NCBI GenBank assembly: GCA_033852075.1
Contig: JAWSVC010000003.1
Span: 70,397 to 134,396, forward strand
Source of the DNA: QZLE01 sp033852075
GTDB taxonomy: Bacteria; Pseudomonadota; Gammaproteobacteria; QZLD01
Length of the DNA stretch: 64,000 nt
Direction: 5' to 3'
Shown: positions 1-8,668 of the stretch, in pieces
Layout of the letters: each line of letters begins with the position of its first letter
How positions within the stretch are numbered: the first letter of the stretch is position 1
The notes under the pieces: model-generated
The model's database searches: none
What the model saw: the letters and a program-made list of their open reading frames with translations, nothing else
What the model was told of the DNA's origin: nothing
Made by a program: the position numbers and the translations under genes

Positions 1-591
1 TCTCTTTTCATCAATAAAATCAAATCCAATTTTACGATATGCCTTAATTGCAGGATCATTACCTATAGCATAGGAAATCTGAAACACATCACAAGTGGTT
101 GTTTCATAACCGATCCTAATAATCCTATGCAAAAGCATTTCAATTAGACCTAAGCGCCTAAACTCTTTTTTAGTCGCAACCCATTCAATTATCCATGAAC
201 TGTCAGTGAAATCAGGAAAACATCCCAAAAATATTGCCGTCCGACAACGAGCCTCTTCTACTTTTTTAAAACTCCAGTGCAATTTTGATTGTACATCATG
301 CAATGCTACTGCAAATTGTTGTCTGGTAATTTTAGATGAATCGTATCCAGCAAGCGCAGCAACAGATTCACCATCAACCTCCGCTATCAAAAAATTTGAA
401 TAATGACATAAGCTCTTAGTGCTAGCCTGAGCAAGTTCCTCAATAAATTTAAGCTTTTCATTTTCGTTATCAGAAACCATTGCCTCCCAAAGACCAATTT
501 CATGCCCTGAATGCGCGGCCTCTAGCATTACCCAAGCAATAAATGGTACATCATCGATTTCAGCTCTTCTTATTCGAACTTCTCTATCCAT
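1..591 (-). CDS. GNAT-family N-acetyltransferase, C-terminus cut by window edge
   Basis: This reading frame starts with ATG at 591 and stays open to base 1, so at least 197 codons are visible and the C-terminus lies outside the window. The N-terminus (MDREVRIRRAEIDDVPFIAW) has the beta1-alpha1 look of GNAT acetyltransferases. Further on come FLIAEVDGESVAALAGYD (beta strands) and EWVATKKEFRRLGLIEMLL, the acetyl-CoA pyrophosphate-binding motif A in a Q/RxxGxG/A-like form. The last visible part, NDPAIKAYRKIGFDF, is the typical motif B helix. The family transfers acetyl groups from acetyl-CoA to amines; the substrate cannot be told. It lies downstream of ppiD on the same strand but is separated from it by a terminator. 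Confidence 0.8.
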   Translation of the reverse strand, partial: MDREVRIRRAEIDDVPFIAWVMLEAAHSGHEIGLWEAMVSDNENEKLKFIEELAQASTKSLCHYSNFLIAEVDGESVAALAGYDSSKITRQQFAVALHDVQSKLHWSFKKVEEARCRTAIFLGCFPDFTDSSWIIEWVATKKEFRRLGLIEMLLHRIIRIGYETTTCDVFQISYAIGNDPAIKAYRKIGFDFIDEKR

Positions 592-654
592 ATTCTTTTC
601 TACTTAACTTCCTGTTAGTTTTAATTCTACATTAGAAAAGATTTTTAAAACATA

Positions 655-680
655 TAAAAAAAGGGGCCAAACAGCCCCTT
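655..680 (-). terminator. Rho-independent terminator after ppiD
   Basis: Read on the minus strand, a 7-bp stem (AAGGGGC / GCCCCTT) with a TGTTTG loop is followed directly by seven T. It sits 25 bases beyond the ppiD stop codon. Confidence 0.85.
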
Positions 681-704
681 ATGACCTATAAAAACTTATA
701 AGAG

Positions 705-2624
705 TTACATTCTATCTTCAAAGATTGTAATCTCGCTTGCCTCACGCAGGCTTTTCATAAAATTAGTTAGTGCAAACTGATTATATTCGCCTTCTCGAGC
801 AAATGCTGCCTGCTTAACTTTTTCCTCATTCTCTTCAGATATTTCTGCTTTTACAATATCCTTTACAAGGATAACTGCATAATCACCAATTTGCAGCTGT
901 TTACCTGAAACAGCTAAAGCGCCCTCTTTCGCCACAGGCATTTCAAATGCGGCCTGAACTACTTCGCGAGAATATTTAGTGGCAGTTCTCGGTAACGGCT
1001 CTGCTTCTGTCAATTTTGCATTAACCTGCTGCGCAGCATCGGCCATGCTCATTCCTTCAGCAATAGATTTTTCTAGCTCTTTACCTTTTGCCTGCGCCAA
1101 TTCTTTAGCTTTTTCAGTAACCAAATAACCTTTGATTAATGATTTAACCTTATCAAGAGGTTTAACCGCTGACGGTTTATAATCAACGACTCGCACAACG
1201 TATGCTGAATTTCTTCCAATAGTAATCAAATCACTATTATTACCATTTATTAGCAAATCATCTGAGAATACAGATGAAACCACCTTCTTATGTATTAAAA
1301 TACTTTTTCTAGAGTTTTTAGCTAAAAAGTCTGTTTCTTTTAATTCAACTCCTGCAAACTTGGCCACCCCTTCAAGAGATGATGGGTCATCATAGGCAAT
1401 ATTCCCAATTTCCGTACCGTTTTCTGTTAGGTATGCTCGCGTTTTTTCCGCAGCCAAGGTTCTCTTAATTTGTTTCTTAATTACATCATCTAAAGGTTTT
1501 GTATGTGCTTCTTTAATATCATCTAGTTTTATCAAATGGTAACCAAATGCTGTTTTAACCGGATCACTCAGCTCTCCAACTTTAAGCGAGAAAACAACCT
1601 CATCAAACTCTGGAACCATCGCTTTTCTACCAAAGTATCCCAAATCACCACCGCGCTTGCCAGAACCGGGATCCTCTGAAAATTCTTTAGCTAAATCAGC
1701 AAAAGACTCGCCTTTCTTTATTCGAGCAGCAATATCTTCAATCTTTCCTTTAATCTTTGCCTCTTCTTCAGAAGTTGCATTTTTCTTAACACTCAACAGG
1801 ATATGACTAGCTTTGCGTTGTTCTTCTTGTTTATATTTATCTTTCTCTTCCGCATATCTTTTATTGATCTCTTCATCGGTAACCGCAACCTTATCACCAA
1901 GAGTATCAACAGAAAGTTCAACATACGCCAATTTCACTTCTTCATCAGTAAGGTATTTTTCACTATTATTTTTATAGTGCTCTTCGATCTGCTCATCAGA
2001 TATTTCAGCATCTTTTCTAAATGGGTTCTTACTAACTACAAAATAATCAAAAGAACGTTTCTGATTATTTAATTGATAAAGTATCTCTGCTTCATTTTTG
2101 GTTACAAAAGCTGACTTAGCGATACCTGCAACCAAATCATTTTTATTAAGTGATGATGGCAAAATCTGCCCAACAAATTTTTGCTTGGTTAAACCTTGTG
2201 ACTGCAAATATCTTTCAAATAACTCTTTAGAATACTTTCCATCTTCTTGAAAACCATTTTCCCCTTTTATTAAACCTATGACTCTATCAAAAGAGATAGC
2301 CATATCATTTTCGGCCATCCACTGTCTTTCCAGCTCTCTATCTATCAAGCCATTAACTACAGCCATTTTGGTTTCAGGGGTATCGAATTTTGATTCGTCA
2401 TATTTATCTTGCAGAGCGCCTCTCATTTGATTCTTATAGTTTTGTAACGCATCTGCATATTGGTTAATTGTGATATCTTCGCCATTTACCACAGCAACAC
2501 TTTGCTTTCCACCACCAAATGCATATTGATTAACACCCCAAAGAACGAATGGGATTGAAATAGCAGCGACTATAAGCCACATCACCCAGCCAACGGCTCT
2601 TTCTCTAATCGTTTCAAGTACCAT
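705..2624 (-). CDS. ppiD: Periplasmic folding chaperone PpiD (SurA-N/parvulin)
   Basis: PpiD is an inner-membrane-anchored periplasmic chaperone that helps outer-membrane and secreted proteins fold as they leave the Sec translocon. The chosen ATG at 2624 gives 639 residues beginning MVLETIRERAVGWVMW, the usual PpiD start with a transmembrane anchor at about residues 11-31. An upstream TTG-initiated extension to 2723 would put 33 charged residues ahead of the anchor and is unlikely. A SurA-N-like chaperone domain follows. A single parvulin domain lies at roughly 270-365 and keeps ASHILL, GGDLGYFG and FGYHLIKL. In many PpiD proteins this domain has little isomerase activity. It is placed after hup, as in Pseudomonas-type genomes. 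Confidence 0.93.
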   Translation of the reverse strand: MVLETIRERAVGWVMWLIVAAISIPFVLWGVNQYAFGGGKQSVAVVNGEDITINQYADALQNYKNQMRGALQDKYDESKFDTPETKMAVVNGLIDRELERQWMAENDMAISFDRVIGLIKGENGFQEDGKYSKELFERYLQSQGLTKQKFVGQILPSSLNKNDLVAGIAKSAFVTKNEAEILYQLNNQKRSFDYFVVSKNPFRKDAEISDEQIEEHYKNNSEKYLTDEEVKLAYVELSVDTLGDKVAVTDEEINKRYAEEKDKYKQEEQRKASHILLSVKKNATSEEEAKIKGKIEDIAARIKKGESFADLAKEFSEDPGSGKRGGDLGYFGRKAMVPEFDEVVFSLKVGELSDPVKTAFGYHLIKLDDIKEAHTKPLDDVIKKQIKRTLAAEKTRAYLTENGTEIGNIAYDDPSSLEGVAKFAGVELKETDFLAKNSRKSILIHKKVVSSVFSDDLLINGNNSDLITIGRNSAYVVRVVDYKPSAVKPLDKVKSLIKGYLVTEKAKELAQAKGKELEKSIAEGMSMADAAQQVNAKLTEAEPLPRTATKYSREVVQAAFEMPVAKEGALAVSGKQLQIGDYAVILVKDIVKAEISEENEEKVKQAAFAREGEYNQFALTNFMKSLREASEITIFEDRM

Positions 2625-2847
2625 AAGTTTTAACACCCTTTTTTTGTCTTTTTTTGCCCGAATCCAATCCGTGACAACATTATTCATATAAATAAAATAA
2701 ACGATTATACGCCAATCAAGCACTATTTATACAACTAATGGCGCTATATCTATTTGAATAATAGTAGCAAAGCATCTTCAGCAACTAAAGCAAACTTAAC
2801 AAATAAATATCTAAAATATGTGAGTAAAATAACACCTAACTCAAATT

Positions 2848-2874
2848 AAAAAAAAAGCGCCGACATGCGGCGCT
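2848..2874 (-). terminator. Terminator after hup-tRNA-Val-tRNA-Asp
   Basis: On the minus strand a GC-rich stem (AGCGCCG / CGGCGCT) with a short CATGT loop is followed by a run of nine T. It ends the unit containing hup and the two tRNA genes. Confidence 0.85.
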
Positions 2875-2886
2875 TCTTTTTTTCAG

Positions 2887-2963
2887 TGGCGGAGCGGACG
2901 GGACTCGAACCCGCGACCCCCGGCGTGACAGGCCGGTATTCTAACCAACTGAACTACCGCTCC
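2887..2963 (-). tRNA. tRNA-Asp (GTC)
   Basis: On the minus strand the 77-base cloverleaf begins GGAGCGG, pairs with CCGCTCC at the 3' side and ends with encoded GCCA. The anticodon loop CTGTCAC gives anticodon GTC. The T-loop GGTTCGAGTCC is standard. Confidence 0.97.
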
Positions 2964-2972
2964 GTTTTTTCT

Positions 2973-3048
2973 TGGTGGGTGCTGAGGGGATCGAACCCCC
3001 GACATCCGCCTTGTAAGGGCGACGCTCTCCCAGCTGAGCTAAGCACCC
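2973..3048 (-). tRNA. tRNA-Val (TAC)
   Basis: On the minus strand GGGTGCT pairs with AGCACCC, the anticodon loop CTTACAA gives TAC, the T-loop is GGTTCGATCCC and CCA is encoded. It starts only 13 bases after the hup stop codon, so it is probably processed from the hup transcript. Confidence 0.97.
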
Positions 3049-3061
3049 AAGAAATTTTGGC

Positions 3062-3334
3062 TTAGTTTACAGCATCCTTTAGAGCTTTACCAGCTTTAAA
3101 GGAAGGTACTTTTGATGCTGCAATTTCAATTGTTTCACCAGTGCGTGGATTACGTCCTGTACGGGCTGCACGCTCACGTACTAAGAATGTTCCAAAGCCA
3201 ACCAGTGTAACTTGACCACCTTCTTTAAGCTCATCACCTACCGCTTGTACAAAACCATCAACAGCTCTTGCAGCAGCAGCTTTTGAGATATCCGCAGCTT
3301 GAGCAACTGCTTCAACTAATTCTGACTTATTCAT
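3062..3334 (-). CDS. hup: DNA-binding protein HU (HupB-type)
   Basis: This 90-residue protein is the normal length for HU, the small dimeric nucleoid protein that bends DNA without sequence specificity. It starts MNKSELVEAVAQAADISKAA (helical dimer part) and has the DNA-binding arm motif with GRNPRTGETIEI. It sits between lon and ppiD as in Pseudomonas-like gammaproteobacteria, where the gene is hupB. Two tRNA genes follow almost without a gap. A strong sigma-70-type promoter about 260 bases upstream implies a long untranslated leader. Confidence 0.95.
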   Translation of the reverse strand: MNKSELVEAVAQAADISKAAAARAVDGFVQAVGDELKEGGQVTLVGFGTFLVRERAARTGRNPRTGETIEIAASKVPSFKAGKALKDAVN

Positions 3335-3594
3335 CGACTCGTCCCCTTACGGTTCCTGATATATCCTATTAAACCATTCAAACTTAATAAAGCTCAAATG
3401 AAACGTATCAGAGTCTTGTAGCGAATAGAACCCTTGGCCCTCTTCCTTTTCTCCTGAACCAAGTCCAGGATTCCTACGATCCTCGTTTTGGCTATTGAAT
3501 CGATTTAACGTTGTTAAACAAAATCCAAAATTATTAAAATCAGAGTCTATAATTATTTGCTCTGATACCGCCTCAGTGCGTTGCCATGTGCGAA
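3335..3594 (-). promoter_or_regulatory. Long hup 5' leader with competing hairpins
   Basis: Between the inferred hup promoter and the hup start lie about 250 untranslated bases. On the minus strand the sequence ATCAGAG (3566-3560) can pair with CTCTGAT at 3545-3539, which is followed by a T-rich run, or with a second GACTCTGATA copy at 3415-3406. The two pairings exclude each other, which is the form of an attenuator. The stems are only seven bases and the function is inferred. Confidence 0.35.
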
Positions 3595-3624
3595 TTTATA
3601 CCAATCTTGCCTCTCACATGTCAA
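3595..3624 (-). promoter_or_regulatory. Sigma-70 promoter of hup
   Basis: On the minus strand a perfect TTGACA (-35) is followed after 18 bases by TATAAA (-10). This is one of the best sigma-70 matches in the window and faces hup. The 213 bases between it and the lon stop (3625-3837) show nothing else except a weak GC-rich inverted repeat at about 3807-3825. Confidence 0.7.
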
Positions 3625-3837
3625 CAAACTTTTTTGCATTTTTTTTACATTTTAAAGCCAAAAAACTTTTAGCCACAAAAAGGATTTTAAGCAAACTCTG
3701 AAAAACCAATGAGATAGATGGAAATCCAAGTAAATCCTTTAGCGGCGCGCCTTTCCACATAATTTGCAAAAAAATGCAAAAACACCATTTTTCTATGTCA
3801 GCTAATGCGCCCCGTTTTGAGGCGCTTTAATAGCAAT

Positions 3838-6201
3838 TTATTGGACTTTTCCTCCCGGAGGATTAGCAAAAGCAACCTCAACCACTTCATCAAACCATCG
3901 AACAGGATGAATATCGAGCGCACTTTTAATATTCGACGGTATCTCAACAAGGTCTTTTTTATTCTCTTCCGGAATTAATACCGTTTTTATCCCCCCCCTA
4001 TGCGCAGCCAATAGCTTTTCTTTAAGTCCTCCAATCGGCAACACCTCACCCCTAAGGGTAATTTCACCCGTCATCGCAACCGAAGACTTAACAGGGCTTT
4101 CTGTAAACGCAGAAATCAAAGCTGTACACATAGCGATGCCAGCACTTGGGCCATCTTTAGGGGTAGCACCTTCAGGGACGTGAATATGAATATCCTTTTT
4201 CTGGTGAAAATCCTCATCTGTGATCCCAAATTTTTCAGCCCTACTTCGCACCACAGTCATGGCTGCCTGAATTGATTCCTGCATCACTTCGCCAAGTTGA
4301 CCGGTATGGGTTAACTTTCCCTTTCCCGGCAACACCTGAGCTTCAATTGTCAATAATTCTCCGCCAACCTCCGTCCAGGCTAATCCTGTCACCTGACCGA
4401 TTTGATCATTTTCCTCTGCCATGCCGTAACGGAATTTCTTAACTCCAAGATATTTTGTAACATTTCGCGAACTGATTTTGATTTTTTTATCTAGTTTATT
4501 CAGCTGAATATCCTTAACCACCTTACGACAAATCTTAGATATTTCTCTATCCAGATTCCTTACCCCTGCCTCTCGGGTATAAAAACGAATAGCATCCCGA
4601 ATAGCGCTCGATACAAACTCAATCTCATCACCTTTAAGGCCATTAGCGCTTATTGCTTTCGGAACCAGATACTTCATTGCAATATTAATTTTTTCGTCTT
4701 CGGTATAACCTGGTATGCGAATAACTTCCATCCGATCTAATAGCGGAGAAGGTATATTCATACTATTAGCTGTAGCCACAAACATTACATCCGACAAATC
4801 AAAATCTAATTCCATGTAATGATCATTAAAGGTATTGTTTTGCTCAGGATCAAGAACCTCTAACATTGCAGCTGCAGGATCCCCTCGAAAATCCGACGCC
4901 ATCTTATCAATCTCATCCAATAGAAACAGCGGATTTTTAGTTCCAACCTTGGAAAGATTTTGAATAATCTTACCTGGCATAGACCCAATATAGGTTCTGC
5001 GATGACCTCTAATCTCTGCTTCATCACGCACACCACCTAAGGACATACGTACAAATTTCCGATTAGTTGCCCTAGCAATAGAACGCCCCAAAGAAGTTTT
5101 ACCAACCCCTGGGGGGCCAACAAGACACAAAATCGGTCCTTTTAACTTTCTAACCCTCTGCTGCACAGCAAGATACTCAAGAATCCTCTCTTTAACCTTT
5201 TCCAGACCATAGTGATCTTCTTCCAACACATCCTCAGCCACCTGCAACTCATGCCTAATTTTGCTGCGCTTTTTCCATGGAGCACCAACCAACCAATCAA
5301 TATAATTTCTAAGCACCGTAGCTTCTGCAGACATTGGCGACATCATTTTGAGCTTATTCAATTCACCTGTAGCTTTCTTTTTTGCCTCCTTAGGCATTCC
5401 TGCAGATTCAATTTTTTCTGTCAGCTCCTCGATCTCATTAGGAACATCATCCATCTCTCCAAGCTCTTTCTGTATTGCCTTCATCTGCTCATTAAGGTAA
5501 TACTCTCGCTGACTTTTTTCCATCTGCTGCTTAACTCGTCCCCGAATACGTTTTTCGATCTGAAGCACATCGATTTCACCTTCAATCTGCCCCATCAATA
5601 ATTCAAGACGCTTAGCAACATCATCTACATCCAGCACCGACTGCTTATCTTCAAGTTTAAGAGACATATGAGCCGCAATAGTGTCAGCCAATCTACCCGG
5701 GTCATCAATTCCAGAAAGAGAAGATAAAATTTCAGAAGGAACCTTTTTATTTAGCTTTACATACTGATCAAATAAGGTAAGAACTGAACGTACTAAAACT
5801 TCAGTTTCTCGCACTCCTTCACCTTCCTCACTTAGCAAATGTATTTCTGCAGAAAAACAATCTTCTCCATCAATAAGCTGCAAAATCCTGGCTCGCACTC
5901 CACCTTCAACCAAAACCTTTACCGTACCATCTGGCAACTTAAGTAATTGCAAAATATTTGATAATGTACCAACCTCAAATATATCATCCACACCCGGATC
6001 ATCTACGTCAGCACTTTTTTGCGCGACCAAAAGAACCTTTTTATCTTTAAGCATTGCCTCTTCCAAGGCCTTAATAGACTTTTCCCGACCTACAAAAAGA
6101 GGTATTACCATATGTGGATAAACCACAACATCTCTCAACGGCAATACTGGGGCGTGTATTATCATCTCCCCTTCTCTTATCATGATCTCATCTTGCTTCA
6201 T
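3838..6201 (-). CDS. lon: ATP-dependent protease Lon
   Basis: Lon is a cytoplasmic AAA+ serine protease that degrades damaged proteins and short-lived regulators. The ATG at 6201 is chosen because GAGG lies nine bases upstream; the frame extends five codons further to a TTG that overlaps this ribosome site. The 787-residue product has the LonN substrate domain (PVLPLRDVVVYPHMVIPLFV near the start). Walker A is GPPGVGKTSLG, Walker B is LFLLDEIDK, and the C-terminal protease domain carries the catalytic serine motif DGPSAGIAM and the partner lysine region. Length and domain order are those of ordinary LonA. It follows clpX but a terminator separates them. Confidence 0.97.
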   Translation of the reverse strand: MKQDEIMIREGEMIIHAPVLPLRDVVVYPHMVIPLFVGREKSIKALEEAMLKDKKVLLVAQKSADVDDPGVDDIFEVGTLSNILQLLKLPDGTVKVLVEGGVRARILQLIDGEDCFSAEIHLLSEEGEGVRETEVLVRSVLTLFDQYVKLNKKVPSEILSSLSGIDDPGRLADTIAAHMSLKLEDKQSVLDVDDVAKRLELLMGQIEGEIDVLQIEKRIRGRVKQQMEKSQREYYLNEQMKAIQKELGEMDDVPNEIEELTEKIESAGMPKEAKKKATGELNKLKMMSPMSAEATVLRNYIDWLVGAPWKKRSKIRHELQVAEDVLEEDHYGLEKVKERILEYLAVQQRVRKLKGPILCLVGPPGVGKTSLGRSIARATNRKFVRMSLGGVRDEAEIRGHRRTYIGSMPGKIIQNLSKVGTKNPLFLLDEIDKMASDFRGDPAAAMLEVLDPEQNNTFNDHYMELDFDLSDVMFVATANSMNIPSPLLDRMEVIRIPGYTEDEKINIAMKYLVPKAISANGLKGDEIEFVSSAIRDAIRFYTREAGVRNLDREISKICRKVVKDIQLNKLDKKIKISSRNVTKYLGVKKFRYGMAEENDQIGQVTGLAWTEVGGELLTIEAQVLPGKGKLTHTGQLGEVMQESIQAAMTVVRSRAEKFGITDEDFHQKKDIHIHVPEGATPKDGPSAGIAMCTALISAFTESPVKSSVAMTGEITLRGEVLPIGGLKEKLLAAHRGGIKTVLIPEENKKDLVEIPSNIKSALDIHPVRWFDEVVEVAFANPPGGKVQ

Positions 6202-6423
6202 AGCAATAATCCTCAATTATCTAGCCAGTCTTTACTTATCAAACCAACTCAAATTAACCACACTAATTTATTAAAATCATTTAATCTAAAATTTCTCCCA
6301 CTAAAACCCAAAAAAATCAGTTAACGTGGAATTTACACATAAAGATTAGCAAAAAAATCAACTAATAGCCGCAAAAAACACAACAATTTTACCTTTTCGC
6401 CTACAAAAACAGCCTATAAAAAC

Positions 6424-6452
6424 AAAAAAGGCGCCTTTAAGGCGCCTTTTTT
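6424..6452 (-). terminator. Bidirectional terminator between clpX and lon
   Basis: A near-perfect palindrome, AAAAAAGGCGCC TTTAA GGCGCCTTTTTT, lies 20 bases after the clpX stop. The T-run on the minus strand fits termination of clpX. The following 220 bases up to lon contain only AT-rich leader or promoter DNA, with no clear heat-shock promoter. Confidence 0.85.
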
Positions 6453-6471
6453 ACAATTTAACGATCTTTTT

Positions 6472-7752
6472 TTAGTCTGAAGACGCAATTTTCTGCTGCT
6501 CTCCCCCCTCATACATCATCAAAGGAGCAGAATCTCCATTAATTACTGACTCATCAACCACAATCTTCTTAACATTATCCATAGAAGGCAGATCATACAT
6601 GGTATCTAACAATACATGCTCAAGAATGGTTCTAAGACCACGAGCTCCAGTTTTACGCTCCATTGCCTTACGAGCAATAGCTGCTAGCGCATCGTCTCTG
6701 ATCTCAAGATCACAGTCTTCCATTTCAAATAGTTTTTTGTACTGCTTAGTAAGTGCGTTCTTGGGTTCTGTAAGAATCTGCACTAAAGCATCCTCATTCA
6801 GCTCTTTAAGAGTTGCAACGACAGGCAAACGCCCAATAAATTCTGGAATAAGACCAAATTTAATTAAATCTTCTGGCTCTACACCTTCCAGAATTTCTCC
6901 AACACTAATCTTTTCATCTTTTTTCTTAACATTTGCCGCAAAACCAATCCCGCCTTTTTCAGATCTATCACGAATGATTTTATCTAGACCGGCAAAAGCA
7001 CCACCTACAACAAACAACATATTCTCGGTATTTACCTGCAAAAACTCTTGCTGTGGGTGTTTACGACCACCTTGAGGAGGAACCGAAGCAACAGTACCTT
7101 CTATAAGCTTAAGCAAAGCCTGCTGCACACCCTCACCAGAAACATCTCGAGTAATAGATGGATTATCAGATTTTCTGGATATTTTATCGATTTCATCGAT
7201 ATATACGATACCGGTCTGGGCCTTTTCAACATCGTAATCACATTTTTGCAATAGCTTCTGAATAATATTCTCTACATCCTCACCAACATACCCTGCCTCT
7301 GTAAGGGTAGTAGCATCAGCTATAGCAAAAGGCACATTAAGTAATCTTGCCAATGTTTCTGCAAGCAGGGTTTTACCTGAACCAGTGGGACCGATTAAAA
7401 GAATATTACTTTTAGAAAGCTCCACCCCCTTATCATCAGAACTTCCTGCATCAAGTCGCTTATAATGATTATATACAGCAACAGATAGCGTCTTTTTCGC
7501 CCGTTCTTGCCCAATAACATATTCATCTAGAACTTCTTTGATCTCGTGCGGCTTAGGAAGATGAGTCCCTCCTTCCTCTATCTGCTCCTGCATCTCTTCT
7601 TTTATGATATCTTCACAAAGTTCAACACATTCATCACAGATAAAAACTGAAGGACCAGCAATTAATTTTCTAACCTCATGCTGACTCTTGCCACAAAAAG
7701 AGCAATATAGCAATTTTCCATCATCACCACTGCCCGTTCTATCATTACCCAT
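6472..7752 (-). CDS. clpX: ATP-dependent Clp protease ATP-binding subunit ClpX
   Basis: ClpX is the AAA+ unfoldase that feeds substrates into ClpP. The 426-residue protein opens with the zinc-binding domain (CSFCGKSQ and FICDECVELC, four cysteines). Walker A GPTGSGKTLLAETLAR, Walker B IVYIDEIDKI and the pore-loop motif GYVGEDVE follow. The ClpP-docking IGF-type loop is not preserved as a simple IGF; GGIGFAAN fits that position. It stands downstream of clpP and tig in the standard order. The 231-base spacer before it (7753-7983) is larger than usual for an operon and may hold its own promoter; I saw no clear heat-shock site there. Confidence 0.97.
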   Translation of the reverse strand: MGNDRTGSGDDGKLLYCSFCGKSQHEVRKLIAGPSVFICDECVELCEDIIKEEMQEQIEEGGTHLPKPHEIKEVLDEYVIGQERAKKTLSVAVYNHYKRLDAGSSDDKGVELSKSNILLIGPTGSGKTLLAETLARLLNVPFAIADATTLTEAGYVGEDVENIIQKLLQKCDYDVEKAQTGIVYIDEIDKISRKSDNPSITRDVSGEGVQQALLKLIEGTVASVPPQGGRKHPQQEFLQVNTENMLFVVGGAFAGLDKIIRDRSEKGGIGFAANVKKKDEKISVGEILEGVEPEDLIKFGLIPEFIGRLPVVATLKELNEDALVQILTEPKNALTKQYKKLFEMEDCDLEIRDDALAAIARKAMERKTGARGLRTILEHVLLDTMYDLPSMDNVKKIVVDESVINGDSAPLMMYEGGEQQKIASSD

Positions 7753-7983
7753 TACTCAACCTCGTAATTTTTCTTTCATATCTAATTATGATGAACTTAT
7801 ACACCACTGTCCAGAAGATCTTATGTCTAGAATATCTTATGCCCAAAAGAATAGACGCACTACCCCAAAAAATAAAGAAACCACCTTAAACAACAAGGCC
7901 GCGAGACCAAATGGCAACGCGACCCTACAATACTTTAACTATGCTTCTGGATATTCTAAGAAAATACCTCAACTTAGTAAGCT

Positions 7984-8631
7984 CTACTCCGCATCAGAAA
8001 ACAAAGACTCCCTATTTTCTAACACCTTATCAATCAAACCATATTTAACAGACTCTTCTGCACTCATAAAATTATCACGATCAGTATCTGTCTGAATTTT
8101 CTTTAAAGTCTGCCCTGTGTGCTTAGACATAATTCCATTCAGCCTAGCTTTTAACGATAAGATCTCTTTAGCATGAATTTCAAAGTCTGACGCCTGCCCC
8201 TGAAAACCTCCTAGAGGCTGATGAATCATCACTCTGGAGTTTGGAAGACAGTATCTTTTCCCATCCTGACCAGAACATAGCAATAGCGCTCCCATGCTGG
8301 CAGCCTGACCAATACACATAGTACTAACATCAGGCTTGATAAACTGCATGGTATCGTAAATCGCCATACCTGCCGTAACCGAACCGCCAGGAGAGTTAAT
8401 ATAAAGATAAATATCCTTATCCGGATTTTCAGATTCAAGAAACAGCATCTGTGCAACAACAACATTTGCCATATGATCATCTATCGGACCAACCAGAAAG
8501 ATAACTCTTTCCTTTAATAGTCGCGAATAAATATCATAAGACCTCTCTCCTCTCGAGGTCTGCTCTACAACCATTGGAATCAGATTAAGCATCTGAGGAT
8601 CCATACCACCGGCAAACTTATTCCCACTCAT
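7984..8631 (-). CDS. clpP: ATP-dependent Clp protease proteolytic subunit ClpP
   Basis: ClpP forms the 14-subunit serine-protease barrel that works with ClpX. The ATG at 8631 gives 215 residues beginning MSGNKFAGGMDPQMLNLIPM; one codon upstream is an in-frame TTG with no support. The catalytic serine lies in GQAASMGALLL and the catalytic histidine in MIHQPLGG. The remaining aspartate is downstream near the FEIHAKE region. Its start is 38 bases past the tig stop, consistent with a tig-clpP transcription unit. Confidence 0.97.
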   Translation of the reverse strand: MSGNKFAGGMDPQMLNLIPMVVEQTSRGERSYDIYSRLLKERVIFLVGPIDDHMANVVVAQMLFLESENPDKDIYLYINSPGGSVTAGMAIYDTMQFIKPDVSTMCIGQAASMGALLLCSGQDGKRYCLPNSRVMIHQPLGGFQGQASDFEIHAKEILSLKARLNGIMSKHTGQTLKKIQTDTDRDNFMSAEESVKYGLIDKVLENRESLFSDAE

Positions 8632-8668
8632 CAACCATTCCTTTATTAAACTCTGCTGATTATGACTC

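Noticed and set aside
2865..3065. Plus-strand open frame across two tRNA genes
   Set aside because: It is the antisense reading of tRNA-Asp and tRNA-Val; the peptide (for example SNPRHPPCKGDALPAEL) is the familiar false protein from tRNA genes.
5212..5601. 129-codon frame opposite lon
   Set aside because: Its composition simply mirrors lon codons; no ribosome site and no family features.
6599..7075. 158-codon frame opposite clpX
   Set aside because: Antisense of a strongly conserved gene with no signs of its own.
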